DNA from: Pedobacter foliorum
GTDB taxonomy: Bacteria; Bacteroidota; Bacteroidia; Sphingobacteriales; Sphingobacteriaceae
Direction: 5' to 3'
Assembly: GCF_013266735.1 (NCBI RefSeq)
Contig: NZ_JABSNU010000006.1
Span: 186,001-250,000, forward strand
DNA: 64,000 nucleotides
Below, piece after piece: positions 30,636-38,339 of this stretch. The notes under the pieces are model-generated. The model ran no database searches and had not been told where the DNA came from. It was given only the letters and a program-made list of their open reading frames with translations. The translations under genes were made by a program, and so were the position numbers. Every line of letters starts with the position of its first letter. Position 1 is the stretch's first letter.

Positions 30636-30644
30636 ACCTCCTCT
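30636..30644 (-). promoter_or_regulatory. Strong Shine-Dalgarno sequence of rpsU
   Basis: AGAGGAGGT on the minus strand, 10 nt before the ATG, nearly complementary to the 16S 3' end. I saw no similar site at most other starts in the window; hpf is the exception. Confidence 0.8.
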
Positions 30645-30780
30645 CGTTGTTTTTAGGACTGCAAAGATAGGCATTTCATTTGATAATCAAAACAGTATGT
30701 TTAATATAATTAATAATATTATTCTTAAAAACACACAGTAGACTTTTTATGTTTATTTTTAATAATAAAATAAATCTAAC

Positions 30781-31152
30781 ATGAAATCTAAAAAACCGCT
30801 ATTCATCACTTTAGCTATTATAATCGTTATCCTCTCAGGATTCATTTATTATCGTTACTACTTCGTATTTGGCGATGGCGTTAAAGCCGGCGAACTAAAT
30901 TATGTAGTAAGAAAAGGCTATATGTTTAAAACCTATGAAGGTAAGCTGATCCAATCAGGAATCCGCTCAAAACAAACGGGAAATATCCAATCTAACGAAT
31001 TTGAATTTTCTGTTGAAGACAAAGCTATTGCCGAGAAAATGATGATGAATAGCGGGAAGACATTCGAATTGCACTATAAAGAATATGTAAGCACTCTTCC
31101 ATGGAGAGGCTACAGTCCCTTTGTTGTTGATCGTATTATCTCAATAAAGTAA
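30781..31152 (+). CDS. Conserved membrane-anchored protein of unknown function
   Basis: 123-residue protein. Residues 1-5 are basic and 7-24 form a single membrane anchor followed by YYRYY; the rest is a small predicted beta-rich domain outside the membrane, including GELNYVVRKGYMFKTYEGKL and HYKEYVSTLPWRGYSPF. Similar Bacteroidota proteins are, from memory, sometimes labelled 6-phosphogluconate dehydrogenase; nothing here supports that (no Rossmann motif, far too short). Function unknown. It is followed by a shared terminator with the convergent acyl-CoA dehydrogenase gene. Confidence 0.75.
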   Translation: MKSKKPLFITLAIIIVILSGFIYYRYYFVFGDGVKAGELNYVVRKGYMFKTYEGKLIQSGIRSKQTGNIQSNEFEFSVEDKAIAEKMMMNSGKTFELHYKEYVSTLPWRGYSPFVVDRIISIK

Positions 31153-31168
31153 TCCCTATAAAACAAAA

Positions 31169-31194
31169 ATCCGGCATACTTAAATATGCCGGAT
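31169..31194. terminator. Terminator between convergent genes
   Basis: ATCCGGCATA and TATGCCGGAT pair perfectly around a 6-nt loop. The minus strand continues TTTTTG, so it best serves the acyl-CoA dehydrogenase gene and may also stop the plus-strand gene. Confidence 0.8.
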
Positions 31195-31246
31195 TAATTG
31201 GTTTTATATTTGGTTAGAATATTCTCTGTTATTTAGTTACACTAAT

Positions 31247-32419
31247 CTAATGTTTTAAAACTTCTCTTGCAATAACTATTTTCTGAATTTCAGAAGTTCC
31301 CTCTCCTATAGTACATAATTTGCTGTCTCTATAAAACTTTTCAACCGGAAAATCCTTAGTATATCCATAGCCGCCAAAAATCTGCACAGCCTCAGTTGAA
31401 GTTCTCACAGCAACTTCCGAAGCAAAATATTTAGCCATTGCAGATTCTTTAGTCATAGGTAAGCCTCGGTTCTTTAAATCAGCGGCCTGCCTAATTAATA
31501 ACTCAGCCGCTTCAATCTCAGTAGCCATATCGGCTAATTTAAAACTAATCCCCTGAAAACTTGCTATCGGCTGGCCAAACTGATGACGCTGTTTTGCATA
31601 AGCAACTGCTGCCTGATAAGCCCCCTTTGCAATACCAAGAGCCAAAGCCGCTATAGAAATTCGTCCCCCATCCAGAACTTTCATTGCTTGCTTAAATCCT
31701 TCTCCTATATTTCCTAAAAGATTTTCCTTTGGGATACGACAGTTGTCGAATATCATTTCCGTGGTTTCAGAAGCCCTCATTCCAAGCTTGTTCTCTTTTT
31801 TTCCTGCCGCAAACCCAGGGGTTCCTCTTTCTACAACAAAAGCAGAAATTCCATTAGAATCACCTTTCTCTCCCGTTCTGGCCATAACAACCGCTACATC
31901 TCCACTTTTACCATGTGTAATCCAGTTTTTAGATCCATTTAGAACATACTCATCTCCATCAAGCGTAGCAACGGTCATCATTCTTAAAGCATCGGAGCCA
32001 GTGTTTGCTTCTGTTAGTCCCCATGCGCCTATCCATTCAGCGGTTGCTAACTTAGGTAGCCACCTTCTTTTTTGTTCCTCATTAGCAAAAGCAAGGATGT
32101 GCCCAGTGCACAAAGAATTATGGGCAGCCAAAGAGAGACCTATAGAACCGCAGACTTTTGATATACCTACAATTACATCTACGTATTCCTGATATCCAAA
32201 ACCAGAACCACCATAAGTCTCTGGTACCAAAACCCCCATTAACCCCAATTCACCAAGTTTCTTAAAAACTTCTATAGGAAAATGTTGTACTTCATCCCAT
32301 TCCATTACGTTTGCACGAATATTCTTTTCAGCAAAATCATCTACCATCTTTCTTATCATTTCCTGATTTTCTGAGACACCAAAGTTATATCCCACAGAAT
32401 TATCCATTGTTTCTAACAT
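31247..32419 (-). CDS. Acyl-CoA dehydrogenase
   Basis: 390-residue FAD enzyme oxidising an acyl-CoA to the enoyl-CoA. The signatures GAWGLTEANTGSDA (FAD/substrate contact), the central beta domain ending GMRASETTEMIFDNC, and the C-terminal FGGYGYTKDFPVEKFYRDSK followed by GEGTSEIQ, whose Glu is the catalytic base in medium- and short-chain types, are present. Chain-length specificity cannot be read from the sequence; the layout resembles butyryl- or short branched-chain enzymes. No other beta-oxidation gene adjoins it. Confidence 0.92.
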   Translation of the reverse strand: MLETMDNSVGYNFGVSENQEMIRKMVDDFAEKNIRANVMEWDEVQHFPIEVFKKLGELGLMGVLVPETYGGSGFGYQEYVDVIVGISKVCGSIGLSLAAHNSLCTGHILAFANEEQKRRWLPKLATAEWIGAWGLTEANTGSDALRMMTVATLDGDEYVLNGSKNWITHGKSGDVAVVMARTGEKGDSNGISAFVVERGTPGFAAGKKENKLGMRASETTEMIFDNCRIPKENLLGNIGEGFKQAMKVLDGGRISIAALALGIAKGAYQAAVAYAKQRHQFGQPIASFQGISFKLADMATEIEAAELLIRQAADLKNRGLPMTKESAMAKYFASEVAVRTSTEAVQIFGGYGYTKDFPVEKFYRDSKLCTIGEGTSEIQKIVIAREVLKH

Positions 32420-32464
32420 AATTTACCGATTGAATCCGGACAATTATAAACAAATAAAACAATA

Positions 32465-32485
32465 GGAACGCAAGTTCCAAACTTG
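32465..32485. promoter_or_regulatory. Overlapping palindromes between divergent genes
   Basis: GGAAC-GCAA-GTTCC (32465-32478) overlaps CAAGTT-CCA-AACTTG (32471-32485), centrally in the 198-nt gap between the divergent acyl-CoA dehydrogenase and ATPase genes. It could be an operator; no regulator can be assigned. Confidence 0.3.
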
Positions 32486-32617
32486 TAAAATAGTAGAACG
32501 AAATGGTATTTAGTTCATTAACCTTACCTCTTGATTTTAAGTCAGTCAAATACGTAGAAAACTTTTTTTATTTTTTTTTAGCTTTACCACTTTAGAATTA
32601 TCTAATTAAAGCATCTC

Positions 32618-33667
32618 ATGAAGTTTATTACGATTAAAGACCTTATAGCTCAATTAAAAAATGACCTTATAGGTAAGGATTCCTATAGAGGAGTAACCCT
32701 AACTTATTCCTGGCTGGCAAACCAATTTGGCCACTTTTCTCTTGGGTTTATCCCCACTATTCTTATTTATAAAGTTTTGGAATCAAAAACGAAACTCTCT
32801 CATCCAGAACTTTGGGCAGCTTTTGGAGTTTGGGGAGCCTGGATTCTATTTGAACTGTTTAATTTCCTTTGGCCATTGCTATTTAAAAAAGAATCAAAAC
32901 GAAAAGCACTTGGAGCTGGTAAATACACATTCCAACCGGCATGGATAAATGTAACTTTCGATACCTTAACAGATCTGGTCTACTTCGGCATAGGCGCTTT
33001 CGCTGCTAGCCTAACCTGCAAACCTAATGATGGTATGGTTATAGGGCTTATTGTACTAATCCTACTAGTTACCTACCCATTCTATTATTGGTACACAACC
33101 AAAATGTTCCTTCAAAATGCTGACTATCCTTTTCAATTACGATTAAGCCAATGGAATCAGCAAATTAAAGAAGAAAACAAAGCTGCTATACTAAATTTCC
33201 TTAGTCATAATGAACCCGGCAAGCACATGTTACTATTTGGCTCCAGAGGTAGCGGAAAAACAATGCTATCTGTTGGGATTGCAACAGAATCATCCATTAA
33301 AAATAACAGTTGCAGTTATGTAACTGCCGTAAAACTACTTTGCTTATTTTATGAGAATGAAGATAATCCACCTATTACTAAGCCAGGAGCATGGTCGTGG
33401 AGAAATTCTTCCTTATTGGTTATTGACGATATAAACCCTGGCGGGCATGTTGAAGGAGATATACTAAGTGCAAAGCAATTCTACAACATCCTTAACAACC
33501 TTGCATGTGGCGAATTAAATAAAAAAGCCATTAAGGAGAAAAGCATCATTTGGGTTATGGGTAACGAAGACCCAACAAGACATGCCGAAGAACGCTGGGA
33601 AACATTATTGGAAAACATAGGAATAGAAAAATCAAATATTACAACCGTAAATCTGGATGTAGTTTAA
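32618..33667 (+). CDS. Membrane-anchored P-loop ATPase
   Basis: 349-residue two-part protein. The N-terminal part has about four membrane segments (roughly 34-52, 65-88, 110-132, 138-157); the C-terminal part is a cytoplasmic P-loop domain with Walker A GSRGSGKT at 208-215 and Walker B LLVIDD at 266-271, followed by WVMGNEDPTRHAEERW, which may hold sensor residues. The ATPase half resembles short AAA+ ATPases of the DnaA/IstB sort in layout, but the membrane half is not one I recognise. No partner gene lies beside it; it ends at the base adjoining a convergent PAS/LuxR-type regulator. Function unknown. Confidence 0.8.
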   Translation: MKFITIKDLIAQLKNDLIGKDSYRGVTLTYSWLANQFGHFSLGFIPTILIYKVLESKTKLSHPELWAAFGVWGAWILFELFNFLWPLLFKKESKRKALGAGKYTFQPAWINVTFDTLTDLVYFGIGAFAASLTCKPNDGMVIGLIVLILLVTYPFYYWYTTKMFLQNADYPFQLRLSQWNQQIKEENKAAILNFLSHNEPGKHMLLFGSRGSGKTMLSVGIATESSIKNNSCSYVTAVKLLCLFYENEDNPPITKPGAWSWRNSSLLVIDDINPGGHVEGDILSAKQFYNILNNLACGELNKKAIKEKSIIWVMGNEDPTRHAEERWETLLENIGIEKSNITTVNLDVV

Positions 33668-34405
33668 TTAAGGAAGTATATTGTTATCATATGCAAAACT
33701 AACCAGGTGAGTTAAGCTCTTCACATCAAATCGTTTATACAAAGGGATTATTCTTTTTTCAATTGCCGAATGTGAAACACCAAGTTCATAAGCAATCTCC
33801 TTAAAAGAATACCCTTTTGCAACAAATGAAAGAGCTTCTTTCTCTTTATTTGATATTGCCAAATGATAAAATAAGATCTTATTTAACTCTTCTTCAAACT
33901 TTTCCTTATCAGGCCCGTAAGCTGCATACCTCATTATTTTCCCAAAAATAAGACTTCGGTTAATTTGGAAACGGCCTATTATAGATTCAATTTTACCGTT
34001 TTCAGAGCTAAAAACGCCAACCCTTGCCGAAATAGGAACTTCACTCCCATTTTTATGGATCTTTTTCAGTTCAATAGTAAAACTATACTTTTCTAGATCC
34101 TTTGTTTTGTTGTGAATAAATTTTAGTGCTTTATCATTGAGATCATGCGAAAAAGGAGCAAATTCGGGAGCCGACATATTAACTATTGCCAGCATATTTA
34201 TCTCATCATCTTTATAACCAACAACCTCTTCCCAACCGCTGGCAAAAATCATTCTGTTCTCTTTAAACGAATAGATATAGATGGCTTCTTCCGCAAATCT
34301 GGGGATTGTCTTTTCAAAGAATAACGACTGCTCGCTCTTCAGATCAGTAGGAACATCAGTAATAAAGTTCCTCGAATAGTCTCCAAAATTCCCTTTCGTT
34401 TTCAT
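33668..34405 (-). CDS. PAS domain / LuxR-type HTH transcriptional regulator
   Basis: 245-residue protein. A PAS-type sensor domain spans about 30-150 (IYIYSFKENRMIFASGWEEV, and KIHKNGSEVPISARVGVFSS, which carries the PAC-like end). The C-terminus is a LuxR/GerE-type helix-turn-helix: LSNKEKEAL-like entry, then FVAKGYSFKEIAYELGVSHS and AIEKRIIPLYKRF. There is no receiver domain and no adjacent sensor kinase. The signal and targets are unknown. Tail to tail with the membrane ATPase gene without spacer. Confidence 0.8.
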   Translation of the reverse strand: MKTKGNFGDYSRNFITDVPTDLKSEQSLFFEKTIPRFAEEAIYIYSFKENRMIFASGWEEVVGYKDDEINMLAIVNMSAPEFAPFSHDLNDKALKFIHNKTKDLEKYSFTIELKKIHKNGSEVPISARVGVFSSENGKIESIIGRFQINRSLIFGKIMRYAAYGPDKEKFEEELNKILFYHLAISNKEKEALSFVAKGYSFKEIAYELGVSHSAIEKRIIPLYKRFDVKSLTHLVSFAYDNNILP

Positions 34406-34642
34406 TTTATATCCGTTTAGAGAGTTCTTCTAATTAAAACCTGCGTATTTACTCAGTTGATTATAAGTAGAAGTACTACTAATTTTGCAACAAGTTTAAA
34501 AAAAATACCGCTCATTTCATCATCTTCCTTTCACTTTTCTATTCTCCTTCTAAAACTAATTTCACTTTCTCTGCAAATCTTGTGTTTACGTCAAGTGCCA
34601 GTAATTTAGGGTGAAACAAAAATTGCGTCTGTTGTGGGGGCT

Positions 34643-34719
34643 TTGCTGGGGCCCTGATAGGGTGTTGCTAGGGCCTTGATAGGGCCACAGCCGAAGTAAC
34701 GTCCTGTTAACACCCCATC
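34643..34719. repeat. GC-rich intergenic repeat island
   Basis: Two 20-nt units at 34643-34662 and 34665-34684 (TTGCTGGGGCC... and TTGCTAGGGCC...) differ at two positions and are spaced 22 nt apart. GATAGGGTGTT (34656-34666) also pairs with AACACCCCATC (34709-34719) at 10 of 11 positions. The island is clearly GC-rich in AT-rich flanks. It lies in the 350-nt gap 34406-34755, in which I see nothing else beyond a T-rich presumptive promoter area for the regulator gene. Confidence 0.6.
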
Positions 34720-34755
34720 AAATACACCAACTCACTTGCAAACCAATCAGTTTGC

Positions 34756-35283
34756 TTAGTACGAAGCCAAAGAAAAAACCTCATTGCCATAAGGTTTTAG
34801 TCGCTCTCTGCCGTGTAAGAAATCCAGCGAAATAATAAAAGAATAAGCTGCCACAGTTGCTTCCATTTGCATAATCAACTTAGATGCGGCAACCACCGTT
34901 CCTCCCGTCGCCAATAAATCATCGTGCACCAAAACTTTCTGTCCTTTAAGCAAGGCATCCTGATGACACTCTATTGTAGCGCTACCATATTCAAGATCGT
35001 AAGATTGCTGAATAGTTTTATAAGGAAGCTTACCAGCCTTTCTGATCGGTATAAAAGGAACATTTAGCAACTGTGCCAATGATGGACCAAATAAAAAACC
35101 CCGGCTTTCTATACCTGCAACCACATCAATATCCACATTAGAAAGTTGTTCGGCCAGCGCGACCGTAATATCCCGGCATAAACCTGGATCTTTTAATATC
35201 GGCGTAATGTCTTTAAAAATGATACCCGGCTTTGGAAAATCATTTACATCACGTACAGTTTGTTTTATTCTCGATTCAATCAT
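34756..35283 (-). CDS. apt: Adenine phosphoribosyltransferase
   Basis: 175-residue purine-salvage enzyme converting adenine and PRPP to AMP. FPKPGIIFKDITPIL near the N-terminus, the hood/flexible loop with FIPIRKAGKLPY, and the PRPP-binding motif VLVHDDLLATGGT are intact. Begins 2 nt after the end of the upstream helix-hairpin-helix gene, so the two are probably co-transcribed. Confidence 0.95.
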   Translation of the reverse strand: MIESRIKQTVRDVNDFPKPGIIFKDITPILKDPGLCRDITVALAEQLSNVDIDVVAGIESRGFLFGPSLAQLLNVPFIPIRKAGKLPYKTIQQSYDLEYGSATIECHQDALLKGQKVLVHDDLLATGGTVVAASKLIMQMEATVAAYSFIISLDFLHGRERLKPYGNEVFSLASY

Positions 35284-35285
35284 GA

Positions 35286-36185
35286 CTAAAAAGTAAGGTA
35301 AGGAGCCAAACGTTCAATCATATCCTGACTTACGATGGCTACCTTATTTAAGTCAGCAATATTACTATAATTTCCGTGTTGTTTTCTATACTCAATTATA
35401 GCATTTACTTGCTTATACCTTATATAAGGATGTCCCTTAAAATCTTCCAGTTTTGCAGTATTGATATTGATCATTTTTAACCCGTTAGCATTTACAGAAA
35501 TCTGACCCTTAATCTCTTCAAACTTTGCAGAGTCCAGTCCGAACACTTCAAGCAGTTGCTCCTTTTTATAAAATCCACCAACTCTTTCTTTATACTTTAT
35601 TATCCTTTTGGCAAAACTGGCACCAATACCTTTTATCTGGGTAAGAGTTGCACTGTCAGCCTCATTTATTTCAATTACTATTTCTTTGGGAACAGCATAT
35701 GCAGTTTTGTTGTTAAACTTTTTCACTGGCTTTATTTCATCACTACTTTCAATTCGCACATAAGGATATATCTTGGCGTACATCTTTTCATTAATAGTGT
35801 ACATCTTCTGTAAATCCTCTACTTTCCTAAACCTCCCCCCTTTTGCCAAATATTTTAAAATAGCTGCCGATTGTTTAAATGACAGACCGAGCCTTTGCCA
35901 GTCATCAGCATTAATCGTATTGGGATCAAACAAAAACAACGAATGCTTAACTTCATTCTTAACACGATGCTTTAAATTGGCCTTCCTAAACGCAGTAGTC
36001 TTTTTAATAGGCAACGATAGCCTTTTAATTGCCAAATGCTCAATTTCTGAATTATCTTCTTCGGGATTTACATATTCATATATATAAGGAATAGCGCTAA
36101 TCATCAGTATTAGTACTATTAAAACCATAAGGCCATTGAATTCACGTTTACTGAAATCAAAATAAGCATTCAACAACTTTCTCAT
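35286..36185 (-). CDS. ComEA-like helix-hairpin-helix protein
   Basis: 299-residue protein with one N-terminal membrane anchor (about 18-37) and helix-hairpin-helix units: FKQSAAILKYLAKGGRFRKVEDLQ, then IKGIGASFAKRIIKYKERVGGF with KKEQLLEVFGL, and a last one around YKQVNAIIEYRKQHGNYSNIADL. Such proteins bind DNA without sequence specificity; ComEA does so in natural transformation. Here the protein is longer than ComEA and the role is unproven. It is followed by apt on the same strand. Confidence 0.78.
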   Translation of the reverse strand: MRKLLNAYFDFSKREFNGLMVLIVLILMISAIPYIYEYVNPEEDNSEIEHLAIKRLSLPIKKTTAFRKANLKHRVKNEVKHSLFLFDPNTINADDWQRLGLSFKQSAAILKYLAKGGRFRKVEDLQKMYTINEKMYAKIYPYVRIESSDEIKPVKKFNNKTAYAVPKEIVIEINEADSATLTQIKGIGASFAKRIIKYKERVGGFYKKEQLLEVFGLDSAKFEEIKGQISVNANGLKMININTAKLEDFKGHPYIRYKQVNAIIEYRKQHGNYSNIADLNKVAIVSQDMIERLAPYLTF

Positions 36186-36365
36186 TGCCTAATCTATATC
36201 AGATTATTTTAAATAACCACCTGTTAAAGTTTTAGTCAGTAAACCCTTTTCAAATTATTACCTGTTCCTTACAGTGAATCCCTTTATATTTCAGGTTGTC
36301 GGCGATGATTAAAAATATAAATCTTACTTTTGAGGTTGGATAATGTTTCACAAACCGGAATTTAA

Positions 36366-38117
36366 ATGAAGATCATAACTACCCAAGAGTTTGCAAAAGC
36401 TACCAAAATAGATAAGTTGGGCGTACCCGGACTTGCGGCTTTACTCATGGAGATGATGAAACTCAATGACATCAACAAAGTTTTTTCACAGAATGAACAC
36501 TTTAATGGTTTAGAATTTGTCGATAAAATTCTAGAAACCATTGGCGTTAGTATAGACTTTGATGAGGACGACCTTAAAAGCATTCCCAAAACCGGAGGTT
36601 TTATTGCGATTGCTAACCATCCTTATGGTGGTATTGAAGGTCTTGCCCTTGTAAAGTTACTTTGTACAGTAAGGCCAGAGGCAAAAGTAATGGTGAACTT
36701 CATACTTAAAAAAATTCCTAACCTAAGTGAATTCTTTGTAGCAGTAAACCCATTCGAAAATGTTCAGCACTCATCAAGTATCAGTGGTTTAAAGGCAACT
36801 TTCGACCTACTACAAAGTGGTACACCTATAGGAATATTTCCAGCCGGTGAGGTTTCTACTTTTAGCTTAGATAAGCAGGAAATTACAGATAGAATATGGC
36901 ATCCGGTAGTTGGTAAATTAATTGCGAGGGCTAAACTACCTGTAGTACCAATCTATTTCCATGGCAACAACGGAGTGCTATTCAATATTCTTAGCTTTAT
37001 TCATCCAACATTAAGAACAGCTAAACTGCCTTCAGAATTTTTAAACAAACAAGGTTTAAAAATAAAAGTAAGAATTGGCAAGCCTATTAATATAGAAGAT
37101 ATCTCTTATAGAAATAACACGAATAAGTTACTAGATTTTCTTAGAGCCCGTACCTATGCTCTTGGAACAGGCTTAGAACAAGAGAAAAAATTATTTAATC
37201 CAATCAACCTCTTTAAGATAAAGAAAAAGCCTGAAGAGGTTATTGCAGAAACGGATCGTAATAAAATAGTAGAGGAAGTTGACCAGCTTGAAAATTTCAG
37301 AGTATGGCAAGAAAAGAACTACGAAGTTTATATCGTTCCTACAGTTGCCATCCCAAATATTTTAAGAGAGATTGGCCGACTAAGGGAAATTACTTTTAGA
37401 GAAGTTGGTGAAGGAACCAATAAAAAGATTGATCTTGATAATTACGACATCTATTACCACCACCTTTTCATCTGGGATAAAGAAAAACAAAATATTGTAG
37501 GTGCTTATCGTATAGGAAAAGGTGATGAAATTTTAAACACAATGGGCAGACGAGGTTTTTACCTTTCTGAACTTTTCAAAATCAAGGAACCTTTTTACCC
37601 AATCTTAAGGCGAGGCATTGAACTTGGAAGATCATGGATAAGAAAAGAATATCAGCAGAAGCCACTTCCACTTTTCTTGTTGTGGAAAGGCATTTTAAAA
37701 TACTTGCTCGATAATCCACACTATCGCTACATGTTTGGCCCTGTAAGCATCAGCAATAATTTCTCTAAATTCTCTAAGTCGTTAATAGTAGACTACATTA
37801 CTAAGAATCACTTTGACTATGAGCTTGCACATTATGTGAAGCCTAAAAATAAGTTTAAAGCAGATCTTTCCGCTATTGATAAGGATCTATTAATTGAAAG
37901 CAGCGATTCACTAAAAGATTTGGATAGTTTAATATCCGATATTGAAAACTCTCATATCAAGATACCGGTATTGCTTAGACAGTACATGAATCTTAACGCC
38001 AAGATCATCTGTTTCAATATTGATCCTAAGTTTTCTGATTGTCTTGATGGCTTTCTTGTTGTAGATATGCAGAATATCCCGCCTGAAATGCTGGAGAAGA
38101 TTGGTAAGAATTTTTAA
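36366..38117 (+). CDS. OlsF-like two-domain acyltransferase (PlsC-type plus GNAT-like N-acyltransferase)
   Basis: 583-residue fusion. The N-terminal half (about 60-280) is a PlsC-type O-acyltransferase: motif I NHPYGGIEG (84-92) and motif III IFPAGEVS (157-164). The C-terminal half (about 300-530) resembles the OlsB/GNAT-like N-acyltransferase fold: VPTVAIPNILREIGRLREITF, a YYHHLFIWD strand and GAYRIGKGDEIL. OlsF, a fused enzyme known in some Bacteroidota, makes ornithine lipids by first N-acylating then O-acylating the amino acid; related proteins make glycine lipids. The amino acid used cannot be read here. The motif I acidic residue is Glu rather than Asp. A terminator follows. Confidence 0.75.
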   Translation: MKIITTQEFAKATKIDKLGVPGLAALLMEMMKLNDINKVFSQNEHFNGLEFVDKILETIGVSIDFDEDDLKSIPKTGGFIAIANHPYGGIEGLALVKLLCTVRPEAKVMVNFILKKIPNLSEFFVAVNPFENVQHSSSISGLKATFDLLQSGTPIGIFPAGEVSTFSLDKQEITDRIWHPVVGKLIARAKLPVVPIYFHGNNGVLFNILSFIHPTLRTAKLPSEFLNKQGLKIKVRIGKPINIEDISYRNNTNKLLDFLRARTYALGTGLEQEKKLFNPINLFKIKKKPEEVIAETDRNKIVEEVDQLENFRVWQEKNYEVYIVPTVAIPNILREIGRLREITFREVGEGTNKKIDLDNYDIYYHHLFIWDKEKQNIVGAYRIGKGDEILNTMGRRGFYLSELFKIKEPFYPILRRGIELGRSWIRKEYQQKPLPLFLLWKGILKYLLDNPHYRYMFGPVSISNNFSKFSKSLIVDYITKNHFDYELAHYVKPKNKFKADLSAIDKDLLIESSDSLKDLDSLISDIENSHIKIPVLLRQYMNLNAKIICFNIDPKFSDCLDGFLVVDMQNIPPEMLEKIGKNF

Positions 38118-38120
38118 TTA

Positions 38121-38150
38121 AAAAAGCCCTGACATCCATCGGGGCTTTTT
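38121..38150 (+). terminator. Terminator after the OlsF-like gene
   Basis: AAAAAGCCCTGA and TCGGGGCTTTTT form a 12-bp stem (one G-T pair) with a CATCCA loop and T-run, 3 nt past the stop codon. Confidence 0.88.
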
Positions 38151-38195
38151 TTATCAACTAAACCTAAACGTATATAAATACTAACCAAATATTTA

Positions 38196-38246
38196 TGTCA
38201 CAAAAGTACTGGCATAATGTTAAGTACCTGTTAACTGTCGGTTACT
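38196..38246 (+). promoter_or_regulatory. 11-bp-phased heptamer repeats upstream of the transglutaminase-like gene
   Basis: Heptamers begin every 11 bp: TGTCACA (38196), TACTGGC (38207, weak), TGTTAAG (38218), TGTTAAC (38229), GGTTACT (38240). A second set continues at 38286 (TGTTAAT), 38297 (TGTATAT) and 38308 (TGTTACC). Seven-base direct repeats with 4-bp gaps are the binding pattern of OmpR/PhoB-type regulators. Confidence 0.5.
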
Positions 38247-38339
38247 ATATAATTTTATACAGACAAAAACTTAATATACAATCACTGTTAATTCTGTGTA
38301 TATTTAATGTTACCATAATATTAATTAATCCACAGAGCC

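Noticed and set aside
31743..32192. 149-residue frame on the plus strand
   Set aside because: Antisense to a clear acyl-CoA dehydrogenase.
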